Source: Xiphophorus maculatus (taxonomy: Eukaryota; Chordata; Actinopteri; Cyprinodontiformes; Poeciliidae). Taken from it: a stretch of 64,000 nt of DNA. The DNA lies in assembly GCF_002775205.1 (NCBI RefSeq), contig NC_036462.1:30669084-30733083 (forward strand), written 5' to 3'. Position numbers and translations under genes: made by a program. Below, piece by piece: positions 1-10,781 of this stretch. Position 1 is the stretch's first letter. The number at the start of each line of letters is the position of its first letter. Below the pieces are notes generated by a model. That model searched no databases. It had not been told where the DNA came from and saw nothing but the letters and a program-made list of their open reading frames with translations.

Positions 1-1743
1 AAAAATTCTACAGTATGGTTTCGCTCACCTCATATACAAGTCGCGTGGTGCTGAGGATGTGGTTGTGTTGCTGTGAGTCAGGTGCAGTCATGGTTTTGTG
101 CGTACTCTACATTGATAGTGAGACTGTTTTAGGCCAGACTAAAAGAATTGCAAAAAAATGTAAAAATTCACACAGAAACATAAAGATAGAACCCGAAATA
201 ACCCATACTGACAGTTTATGAGGCAAAAAACTGAAGAAAAAGAAGAAGACTGATTTGGGGACGAGTTTCACTTTAAAGTAGGTAAACCATTTACATTTAT
301 ATGTTTCATATAACAATAACCTCACGTGAGCAACTTTATATCGATGTGACGTTTTCAGATATATCTTCACTAAGCTGATCTTGCAGTAGCTACATCTGCA
401 TCAGTTCTCTCACTATGTGCAGAGCTATTCTTACAGTGTGGCTAAAATACATGACCATCCATCATGTTGCCTTTCTGGGCTTATTAAAACAGGGAGCATG
501 TGGAAGCTGTGAGTTTATCAAGTTTTAAATAACACAGTCAGCTGCTGGATGACTTCAGTCCACATTTCTGTGGAAACACTCTTTACTGAGAGCAGCTTTT
601 GGACTGGAATCTGCTCTGAAAACCCACCAAACCAAACCCAACTGCTCATAAGTGACGTTAATGTTTGTTTTCTTGGCAGCCCATGAGCCAGACTAAGTTT
701 TCAGGGACTAGACTTTAACCAGAGATGTTTTTCTAACTCAACACAGGCTTGTTCTTAGACCTGCTTCATCCCGCACTTCATGTTTTTTGATGATGGGAAG
801 GAACAGGAAAATCTATTTGCTGAATTAAAACCTTGCCTTGCATAATTGTGAAGCACTCATGTAGAAGGGGAAAGTGTGGAGCCATAGTAAAGAGCTGTCC
901 CCAAATGAATGCCACACACTCAGGAACATGTAGTTGTCCAAAATCCATTGGTATTGACCTTTTGCAGTACCAAAGTGTCAATACCGGCATCTATGAGCCC
1001 CAGCCAAGTGTGTTACGTTCACAGACAAATTAGCTTGACACGAACAAGTAGAAGTCGTGGTTAAACTGGCAAAAACAGGTTGGGAAAATAATTTCAGTCG
1101 CTCTGTTCAACACTCCCGTCCCTCACTTCCGACGTCCATCATGGCGCCTGTAGTGAGTAAGTTACATAGTTGCAAAGGGTCAATAATGAAACATTGAGAG
1201 CTAAGAGTTTTACTAGGCCTAAGAGTCTGAGCCCAGCTCCTGTAAAACATCCCGACACCCTAACATATTGATTCTGTATTAACACCATTCACTGTGAGCA
1301 GCAGAACATGACATAATACCAAAAGTTTACAGAGTTAAACATGTTGAGGCAAACACATTGAGCTTTATGCTCAACACAGACAGCGCATGCTGTGTTTTCC
1401 AGCACCTTCCGGCAGCTTGCCTCTGTCTCTAAGTCAACATCACCACAGACCAGCTTAAAGCCAGTTTAGCTATCGTTTTTAAAGCGTCGATTCATCATGG
1501 CTCCAGGTTTGACTGGGTAAATGGTCCCCCAGCTACAGGCCCGGCAGGATAAGTAAATGAAGAACAGGCGAGCGGTTCTCTGCTAGGACAGAGACCGCAG
1601 TCTGGCCCAGAACGGCCCCACAGAATACGATACCAGCTGTACTGGTGGATAACACTCAACAAACATTGGGTCGCATTACATTAGTCCACCTTTCATTTCC
1701 TCCTTGGAAATGACATACATATGAGCAGGAGTGGAAATTAGTA

Positions 1744-1785
1744 ATGATCAGTTACTCAGTTCTCAAGTACTGAGTAACTGATCAT
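1744..1785. repeat. Perfect 17-bp hairpin within a transposon remnant
   Basis: ATGATCAGTTACTCAGT (1744-1760) is followed by an 8-nt spacer and its exact reverse complement (1769-1785). The arm sequence is an internal segment of the ACTCAAGTAA repeat family found elsewhere in the window ('actgagtaactgatc'). Confidence 0.85.
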
Positions 1786-3249
1786 ACTGACAAAACACAA
1801 ATATATATACATGTATTTATGCTAGAAATATCTTCACTTGACCTCCAAATGTCTCAGCGGTTAGAAAACAGAGCCTGTGTGCAAACAAGAAGTCTTTCTT
1901 TAATATAAACTGTTTCTCGTCCATTTGTGGTTAAAATATGTTTTTTCTTCATTCTGTGAATTTTCTTGCAGTGGGTAAAGTATTTAGAAATTTTACTCAA
2001 CTAAGAGCAGTGGTACTTCATAATACTACTCAGATAAATGTAGAAAGTACTGTGGAGTAAAACTACTTCTGAGTGCAACAGGGAACCTTTGGGGTTGTGG
2101 TAGGTTGAGAGATTATCATCACAGAGGCACAAGTTGACCAATCTGTAGAAACTGCATGATGCCTTTGTGCCAATATGAACCAAAAGCTCTTAAAAAATGA
2201 GATTTGACACATTGTAAATCTACTGTGTGTGCATCATTAAGTATCAAGGCAGTTCCAAGGCAAACTAGGGTTACCACTAGGTACTTCCAAAATGTAGGTA
2301 CAGTCAGATTCAATGAATTAAGAGGATATGTGTCCCAATAAGGCTGGTTTGTTGGATTAAAAACACCTTTTGAAAACCTCAACCTTTAAGCGGGTATTAA
2401 ACATACTTTTAATGAAGCCCACAGTTCAGTCCAGCTATTTGTAGTTTGTGTTCCAGCTGTGCGAGGGAGTACTTTGGTACATTTGGACATAAATGTCAGG
2501 AGTTACCTGTCCAGTGTGCGAATATGTGATGTCTACAATGTGAAAGAGGAAAGAGAAAGAAGAGGAAAGAGATTATTGTAATTAGATTTTGCGTTTCTGT
2601 CCAAAAATCTGAAATGGAAGGCCTTGTCTGCTATTGAGGGCTAGCAGTTATGGAAGGAATGTTTCCCAAATAGCTTTTGAGGACACCAGAGTAATTATCC
2701 TCAGTCACAAATCACTTAAAGCCTATTGTTTGCCCTGACACAGAGGCTCATCACAGCAGAGGCTCTTCACTAGGATCTGCCTTTGAGAGTCTACATGGGC
2801 TAGTGCAGAGAGTGCAGGGGTCATTGCAAACCTTAGTTTTAATATTTAGGTAAGACAGAAAATTAAAATGATCCAATTTTGTCCACAGCTCAATTTGTTG
2901 GAGTGATTTTGGGTAGTTTGAACAACACAGTTTTGTTGAAGAAGCAAAAGGGAATTGAGGTTGTCAATAGACAACGTGTTGGCATCACGTGTCCTCCAAC
3001 CAGAACATGCAAAGCAGAAAAGGAAAAGTTCCAATTAATGTTTGACTTCACAAACCAGACATGTTGATCTAGATTTTCAAGTTAGACCTGCCAGCACGCT
3101 TTTACCAAGAACAAGGTTAAAAAGTTACGTTTAGGAATTTTCAGAGTATGAAAAATGAGAAGAAACTATAAACCTAGCTTAATCAGTCTTTACTGTTACC
3201 ACTACTGATATATATATACAGTATATCCTCAGTCACAAATCACTATATA

Positions 3250-3254
<5 letters not shown>

Positions 3255-3322
<68 letters not shown>
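3255..3322. repeat. (TA)n microsatellite
   Basis: About 34 uninterrupted TA units, preceded by interrupted TA-rich sequence from 3207. Translated frames through it (YIYIYI) are artefacts. Confidence 0.95.
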
Positions 3323-3323
<1 letters not shown>

Positions 3324-6300
3324 CCAGGCTTAAAATATGCTGGAGGAAACCCTGTGGTGATGATGTAACCATGGTTCGACCATCTGACCTTGAAATTAGA
3401 GCCTAAAAGTTCATGCAGTAAGGATGAAAGCATTGAGTCAGGTGGACAGGAGCAAACCGACCAGGTGACCAACCAGGTGGAGATGCTGGTAAAGTGGCAG
3501 GAGACTCACAGGTGATGCAATGGCTTATAACAATGTGATGAGAAGGGTAAATTTAGCTAATTATTTTGTATAGTTTTATAATAAGGTTGGTGTACTTTAA
3601 GGTAAAAACTATGCATCTTTGTGTTGTTCATTGCAGTGGCGCCACAAAGACAGATAAAAAGTGTGAAGCTAGTGGCAGCGTAATAAATTGCAGGTCAGCT
3701 TTGGATTTCTGGGCATTCCTACATGCACTGTGGAGACAAACTCCTTCTTGTTCCCCACATGATCCCTATCCAATGGCAACCCCCGCTCCCACCTAACACA
3801 CTACTCTGTGTTACATAACCGGCGCCCCTTTTATCACACCCTCAGCTTTTTTTTGGCAGAGGTCCCTCATTCCATGCGGCGGTGTAGCCTCGCAAGCTTC
3901 AACAAGCACCACACCAAAGCACTCGAGAGTTTTTGCATTCAGAAGCTTTTTTAGTTCACCTCGTGATTACTTTGGTGTAACATTAACAAAGAACAGGTTG
4001 ACATTTAAAAGTGTACCCCAGCCTCTTAAAAGAAAATCCAGAAATTCCTACCTGCGCGTTAAAGTGACTTGACGTCCTGATGTCATTGCGTACATTATGC
4101 AATGGGGACACATGACTCCGACACACACTTTTCAGCGTGATCATCATACACCTCAACAGCATCTATTTTTATGTTTCGGATGAGATGCAGAGCTATTTGA
4201 AGGCTCGTGAATGATGAATACCAACCAGAGTGACGAAAGACTTGAAAGTAATGTGAGATGGCAACAGAACTCTGGAGTAAGAAGTCAAACTGAGAGTTAA
4301 AGTTACATTCAAAGGATTTATACATTTCTTTTTACTGCGTCTCCAATTCTACATTATGCTCTATGCTGATTTGAACTGTGAAAAGTGTGTCTCAACAGTT
4401 TGTTATCTAGCAGCCATAACTACCGTTTATGTGAACATCTGTCATATTGAATATGGTATCAGGGTTTGGTGATGAAGACACGACTTTTAAAGTCACAATT
4501 CTAAATTTAGAAGATGTTCCAATTTTTTCACTTTCTTGTAAATGTAAATGAAGTGCATGATGCGATGTTGGTGTCACTGGCGATGGTGGTAGGAGGAGTT
4601 TGTCCTGTAATCGGAGGGCAGCAGAATATTTTTCCCCACTTTCCATTTTGTATTGTTTAATTATGAAGTAAGGCAGATGAGGCCTGTAGAGCTTTATATG
4701 TTGTGGGTTGTTCTGTGACTTCCTGGGTGAATTTACAATGGTAGACCAACAACTTCAAGGAAGATTCACTTCTGTTCAGTGTTTTCTCCATTTGTGGATG
4801 ACGGCTGTCATTGTTGTTCTCCAAAGTCCCTAACCCAAAGAAATATCCTTGTGGCCTTTGTGTAAGTATGGCCTAGTGTATGTGTGTTGGAGTCTGTTTT
4901 CCAGTTGCGACTCTGTTTTGAGCAAACCAAGCGTGACCTGGAGTAAATGGCGTGGGACATTCAGAGCACTGGGAGCGAAAAGGACCTTTGAAATCCTGTG
5001 AAAAAAGTATTTCTAGCTGCAGACTGGCTTGTAGCGCTTACTAAATCACTCTGTGAGTTATAGATATATAGACTGAAGCATCAAGGTAAAATGGTAAATG
5101 GCTTGTACTTGTGCAGTGCTTCATCAAGTCTGCTTTCCTTATGCTGTGAGGACCTGATTGGATAGTTTTCAAATTGTAACTGTGAATATGATCCTTGTAT
5201 GAGGGCTTATTTTGGGAGATTAGTACACAGCCATATCAGTTGTTCGGCTCTACCTCCAAGAGCACGACTGTAACTCAGTCATCTGATCATAGATGGACTA
5301 TGTGCAGCATTGCTGCTTGCATAAATTATCATCCACATTTTGACAAGTTGTGATGAAGAATAAAGCTAAAAACTAGTTCATACATGAGCGTGATTGACAG
5401 CGCATAGGCCCTCCCCCTGGCTCTGATTTGTGGTTTCTGCTGATTCAAATGAATAAATTACTTCATTTGATCCCTATGGGAAATTAAATAACATTGTAAT
5501 AATGTGAAAAGGCACAAGCTCAATTTTTGTGTTTTATTCTGTCATGACATACAGTCTTAACAAAAACGTAAAAAAAACATATTTTTATAGAAGTTACGTA
5601 CTGAAGTTCCCTGAAGAGTATTTTCACATTCAGTAAATGTAATTCCACACAATTCTGCTGAACTTCCATCTGCAGAGCAAAGGTCAAATCCTCTTCGGAT
5701 TACAGAGGAGTTGACCTTTCCTGACACAGCAGAACTCATGCAGCCTGACTGACCATCACAATAATAATATATGTACTACAGCTCCCAGCAGACCTCATTA
5801 AGGCACGTTCTGCTGCTGGGGGAACAGAGCGGTGCCCTAGCTTTCCACACTGGCCTGCATCGCTGCCTCTCAGGAAAGCAGGGGCAAAAGAACTGCAGCC
5901 AGAATAAAGGACCATTGTCCACCTCCTGCCCACTCCTAGTCATTGTCTCCGTTCATCCTTCAAACACTGACCCTGCCAGAACAAGGCCTGTGCCAAAATC
6001 AACCGGACCTGGGAATGTTGAAGCCGGTTTCAACATTTTGTTTAAGAGTCGTAGTTCTGAGCACAGATGAAAAGAAAAGCAACAAGATTTTACAAACATA
6101 TAGAAGACCTGAAAGATAAGATGAAATGAAATCGAAAACCTCTTACTACTGCTGCAAAAAGGCTTCCTTCAAATATATTCCACTCCAGTCACTATATTTA
6201 GGGACTCTGAGACTCTGTAGAACAAAGTTCCAGCAACTAGAACTCTAGTTCTTACCCTTTTTACATTAAAGGTTAAAAACCATTTTTTCACAGAAATATT

Positions 6301-6339
6301 CATCTTTGTACAGAAAAGTTTCAAAATCACACATCTAGT

Positions 6340-6814
6340 TTTACTCTTACTTAAGTGAGAGTAAAAAAGTATTTGACAAAAAAGTCTACTGAAGAACTGA
6401 GTAACTGATCAAATTATCAATCATTTGGTATTTTAAAATTTCATAATCAGATCAAGCAAAATATAAATTTAGTGGACATTTTGGTATTTTAAAGACAAAA
6501 ATTACCTTTTTTTTTTAAAGTAACAGAACAAAATAACAAAATCAGACAAAAGAACATTTTTCCAAATAAGTTTCTTTCAATAAAAAACATACAAAACTAA
6601 TAAAAACTGTAGGTGTGTTTCTGTGTCTGGTGAATTTTTGGTTAAAACGTGTTTGTTCTTCATTGGGTGGGTAGAAAATAAAAAAAATTTGCGATATTTC
6701 ATAATAAAATTACTCAGGAAAAAGTAAAAAGTGTAGTAGTAAAAATACTCCTAAAACTACATTTTTTCAAAAAGGTTACTCAAGTAAATGTAACTAGTGA
6801 CTGTCCAACTCTGC
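6340..6814. mobile_element. ACTCAAGTAA-family non-autonomous DNA transposon, copy A
   Basis: It contains the family landmarks 'agtaaaaaagtatttgac', 'ctgagtaactgatcaaatta', 'gttcttcattgggtgggtagaa' and 'actcaagtaaatgtaact', and ends in 'ctgtccaactctg'. No protein is encoded. The same landmarks recur at 29393, 30601, 31686 and 41902. The left terminus is eroded. Confidence 0.7.
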
Positions 6815-7254
6815 TCATGGACAACTCATGTTGAAGGAAAGGATCGTCCATTCGGTTTGCCACACAGGAAACCATGGCAACCGGCATAACCTCACAGCGT
6901 TAGAAAACACTGCAGAGTGCTTGGTCAATGCTAGTCCATACCCAGTATCTGTAATCAGGAATCAGATCTGTGCTCCCATCACACTTCACTTCCTCTGCTC
7001 TCTGACTCCATTAAAGGTGCCAGCTCTCACCCAACAGTGCAACCACAGAATAAATGAAGCAATATACTCAACAAGATTAAGATCCTTCATTTCAATCTGG
7101 TGAAGGTTAGGATTAGGAATATACTAGTAATTGTTTCGGTCAGGCAGAAATTATAAATACTAAAATTGATGGAAGTCAAAGTTCTCAGTTGGATTAAAGT
7201 ACAGCGATGTGTGTGTGCATGTACTTGTATATGCTGCCTATAGGGAACCACAGT

Positions 7255-7446
7255 CACTACTGTCACCCACAAAGCAAGGTCATTTGTCAGTGAGGACATT
7301 TTCCTGGTCCTCAGTTTTCTCAGTCCTACTAGGTTTACAGATAATGTTGTGAGTGTACTGTAATAGTTAGGTTTAGGAAAATATCTGAATTAGGCATAAA
7401 TGCAGTTATTAAATGAATAGGGAAAGTCCTCAGAATGATAGAAATA

Positions 7447-7538
<92 letters not shown>

Positions 7539-7540
7539 CT
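7255..7540. repeat. MITE remnant abutting a long (TG)n tract
   Basis: A segment with 'gtgaggacattttcctggtcctcag' character (7285-7312) and 'gaaagtcctcag...gaaatacaag' (7421-7450) runs straight into an 87-bp pure (TG)n tract at 7451-7537. The same 'gtcctcac...gaaatacaag' end precedes the (TG)n at 20253, so the microsatellite probably grew from the transposon end. Valine-cysteine and threonine-histidine frames here are not genes. Confidence 0.7.
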
Positions 7541-8130
7541 TGTTTTTCCCCCTGCGTGGGGACATTGGCCTGATTCTATACCTACACGTGGGGACCTATT
7601 TACCCGTGGGGACCAAATTTGAGGTCCCCACCGGCACAACCCCATTTTGTAGCGTAAAATGGTGTATAAACATGCCTCGTGAAGTTTTCCAGGAAGTCCC
7701 CATGAACTTCATTTCAAGACAAAATTTGTGTGAGTGTTTAAGGCATGCGCTCATAGTGGTCACACAGAGTATTGCAGTCCCCTTTAGGCTAGGTGTTCTG
7801 GAAGTGTGCTTCACTTACTGCTCACTCTCTAGCCCCCCCTATTGGTCAGAAGGAGTTTTACAATTTAATGGCCAAATTAAACTTTAACTTTAAAAATCTA
7901 ACTTTTTAAACTTAATTTCTTACAGTGTGGGATTATAGAGTATTTTTTTATGTAATTTATTTTAGTTTAATTTAAAGTGAAGTTTACCAATATTTACTTT
8001 TTTATTTAATTTATTGCACTTAGCTAAGCGCTGTGAAAACCTATTGAAACTCAAAGGCTTATTATGATTCTCCTCAGTAAATAAGCACCAATTTGGAGGC
8101 CTAAGAATATTCGAAAACTCAAACTTTGGA
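7541..8130. other. Unassigned non-coding sequence
   Basis: There is a 'GTGGGGACC' repeat-like patch at 7555-7630, then unassigned AT-rich DNA. No coding potential is supported. Confidence 0.5.
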
Positions 8131-8606
8131 GACTGCCGAGGAAGATGGCAGCAGCTAAGAAAGCTCCGGAAATCGACAATTTTCTTTCACATTTATCTGG
8201 AATATACACCTCTCAATTTACCCGGATATAAATACATCTGACATGCTAAAACCTAAAGTATTTCTAAGAAGCCAGATATTAATAATTTACCGACGAAATG
8301 TCAAGCAACAACAAAGCTAACTATTTCAAAGGTGCAGTAACGAGAAGCAAGCTAGCAGCGAGGACCAGCCCCACGCCTGACCGCACTTCTGCTAACCTGT
8401 TGACAGACTTAAGCTGCACTGAAGAGAAACATACCGACCCCAACTTCATGGAAGAAATATGGAACATGAGCGCAACACTACAAATTGTTGCAGCAGATGT
8501 TGTCTCAATTAAAGAAAGAACTAAAGAGCTTAAAGACTCTGTGGAAAATATTCTAATTAGGCTGGGCGAGGTTGAACAGCGGGTGTTCCTCAACAGCACT
8601 CCCTAG
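8131..8606 (+). pseudogene. L1-type LINE 5' fragment: 5' UTR and ORF1 N-terminus
   Basis: A GAAGATGGC start-of-element motif (8141) is followed by a short 5' leader and an open frame of 102 codons from ATG 8298 to TAG 8606. The product starts with a polar N-terminus. It then shows a coiled-coil-like tract (about residues 55-95, with ELKDSVENI and LGEVEQRV) typical of the trimerising region of fish L1 ORF1 proteins. The RNA-binding domain, C-terminal domain and ORF2 are absent. Loss of the 3' part with the 5' end kept is the reverse of ordinary LINE truncation. It is a transposon relic, not a host gene. The family assignment is from recalled ORF1 features. Confidence 0.6.
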
Positions 8607-9550
8607 AAATCTTTTTTTTAAAAATCTGTCCCCAAGCATTTTTCAATCAACAATCATGAACAGACAACAAACAAGCAGACATTACTCAGAACTAAATATT
8701 CATGTCTTTGACGTAGAAAAGTCCCTTCGTAAAGACTGAAACAGTAGCTAAACCAGAAATTAAATTAAAACTAATTTTAAAATCCCTAAAGAGAAACTAC
8801 AATGTAGTATTTCACCCCATGTTCATTAGTCAAGTCAAACAGGTCATGTTTAGGCCTGCTTCGTAGGAATGATTTCCTGAAGAGTTCTGTGTTACAATAT
8901 TAAGTGCAAAAGTTTTCTGCTAAACAAAATCCTTTATTTGCTCTTCGTTTTGTTTAAAGGTTATGCAGTGTTGTCCATTTTAAGTGGCTTACCCATACAA
9001 AATTTCATATGAATAAAAATCAAATTTCAAAGATGATAGATAGACTGTTACTGTTTAGTAGGCACTGTCAGTTAGGCTGAAAATGTCTCATGCCTGGTTC
9101 CCAAAAATGTATTTGGGAGCCAGGCATGACACTTGAAGTAGATTCCTGAGGTCAAACATTGTCAATGGCCTTCAACCAACACATCAAAGATGGGCTAACC
9201 CAAGTAAGATCTCGTAGTTCCTTATATATTCTTCTTGAAAGAAGAAATTATCTGTAAAAGCTAATTGAGATTTGACCAACACTCTATAAAGCACTTCATA
9301 TTTATATCAATTAACAGCCTCTTGTAAATATTTCAATAACATATATGCTCAATATGATTGTACAAATTGGTATTATGTCTTTCTTAACTCCCCTCATCTT
9401 TTTCCAATGGTTTGCTCCACAAGCTCTTAAGTAGGCCATTGGTGACATTGTACCCTTTGGTCTCTCCAGGCCTGACAAGAAGATAACTGAAAGAAGGATT
9501 GGATTTGTTTGACTGACTCTGTTTAAGTTAGAGTTGTTAAAACAATAAAC
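8607..9550. other. Unassigned non-coding sequence
   Basis: AT-rich DNA with no open frame I can support. A small inverted pair, 'catgcctggttccc' (9090) and 'gggagccaggcatg' (9115), can form a hairpin. Confidence 0.5.
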
Positions 9551-10410
9551 TGTAGCATTTTTGAACTTTTAATTCAAAGTGCTTGGTTGAAGACAAAGAA
9601 TGGTTGAAGAAGAGGAATCAAGAATCAGCATGCTACTCAAGCAGGTTGACTGGCTCACATTTATGTATTTATTTATCCACATATAGTTTTCCTTATCTAC
9701 AACAGCCCTCCACCCAGTTTCTCCACAATGGAGAAACTGGGTGGAGGCCATCTCACACACATCCTGAGATTTGATGTCCCCACCTCACCCATGCCCATCC
9801 CCCCTCAACATTCCCTCCATGGCTTGGAGGGAAACATGCTGAACTATAAAGTGTAGCATGTTTTAACTTTTAATGCAAAATGTTTGGTTGAAGATAAAGA
9901 ATGGTGGGATAAGAGGAATCAGTATGCAAATTATTGTAATTTATATATTTATTAATCCACATAAAATTTCCGGATCTGCTGTAGCCCCTCCACCCACTTT
10001 CTCAGTAATGGCTGCCGTCTCACACACATCCTGAGATTTTAAGTTCCCACCTCACCCATGCCCATAACTCCTCAACATTCCCTCCATGGATTGGAGGGAA
10101 ACATACTGTACTATAAAGTGCAGCATGTTTGAACTTTTAATGCAAAATGTTTGGTTGAAGATAAAGAATGGTGGGACAAGAGGAATCAAGAATCAGTATG
10201 CTACTCAAGGAGGTTGGTTGACTGGCTTACAATTCTTCAGTCTCTTTCTGCAAACCTTCCTAATTTATGTATTTATTTTTCCACATCCTAATTTTCTGAT
10301 TTGCTATAGCCCCTCGCCAGTCTCTCTGTAATGGCTGCCATCTCACACACATCCTGAGATTTTGCGTCCCCACCTCACCCATGCCCATCCCCCCTCAACA
10401 TTCCTCCATA
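9551..10410. repeat. Tandem triplication of a 270-300 bp unit
   Basis: Three successive units begin with 'tgtagcatttttgaactttt' (9551), 'tgtagcatgttttaactttt' (9852) and 'tgcagcatgtttgaactttt' (10119). Each contains a 'ttggttgaaga-aaagaatgg' block, a 'tctcacacacatcctgagat' block, 'cacccatgcccat' and 'ctcaacattcc(c)tccat'. The units have diverged through small indels, so the duplication is not recent. No coding function is seen. Confidence 0.85.
9707..9747. repeat. Perfect 19-bp inverted repeat in unit 1
   Basis: CCTCCACCCAGTTTCTCCA, a 3-nt loop, then the exact reverse complement. Units 2 and 3 of the triplication lack the right arm and read 'aatggctgcc' there. Confidence 0.9.
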
Positions 10411-10599
10411 GCTTGCTCTCAAACTTTGCAGATTTGACTGGTGTGGAACCTACAAAATGTCCATTACAAAGAATAATTTTTTCTCCTGACGCATTACTTT
10501 GGGAGATAATACAAGTTAAGTAATTAATTTCCTAGTTTTATAACTTAATTGATGCGCGGTAGAGTTGTGACGCCAAAGTTAAGGTGTCATTAGTTATTA

Positions 10600-10781
10600 A
10601 CACAGGGCTGGGCCGTAAGCCTCAGCTAGCTGCTTTTTGCAACCAAGCAGGAACTCCGGCCTGTGCCGGAGTCTAAATCAAGCGCTCCTTTTTTGACTGC
10701 TGCACACCTGCACCGAAGGACGAGATTCAGACCTTCATGCTAACATCCGAGGAATGAGGAGCAAGCTAGCTAAAGAAAATG
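10600..10781 (+). promoter_or_regulatory. Probable first exon and leader of the recombinase-like gene, with two upstream ORFs
   Basis: The stretch before the first donor (G/gtaaga at 10781/10782) is less AT-rich than its surroundings. It contains ATG 10737 (stop TGA 10755-10757) and ATG 10754, whose frame runs across the splice and stops at TAG 11563-11565. Both short upstream frames precede or overlap the main ATG at 10779. I see no TATA box I would trust, so the transcription start is not fixed. Confidence 0.4.

Larger units (their letters stand above)
1..6339. other. Gene-poor repeat-bearing DNA
   Basis: I find no supportable coding exon on either strand; open frames are short and lack recognisable domains. 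Identifiable content is a perfect hairpin at 1744-1785, a partial copy of the ACTCAAGTAA repeat family at about 1960-2070, a (TA)n tract at 3255-3322, and a partial copy of the 'CTCTGATTGGTTGTTT' MITE family at about 5385-5500. The rest is AT-rich unassigned sequence. Confidence 0.6.

Noticed and set aside
3233-3472. Open frame with (IY)n
   Set aside because: Produced by the (TA)n microsatellite.
7335-7887. Open frames through the (TG)n tract (VCVC, THTH)
   Set aside because: Repeat translation in all frames; no domain and no splice context.
10754-10781. ATG 10754 as the start of the recombinase-like protein
   Set aside because: After splicing to 11558 this frame stops within four codons; only the ATG at 10779 continues in frame.
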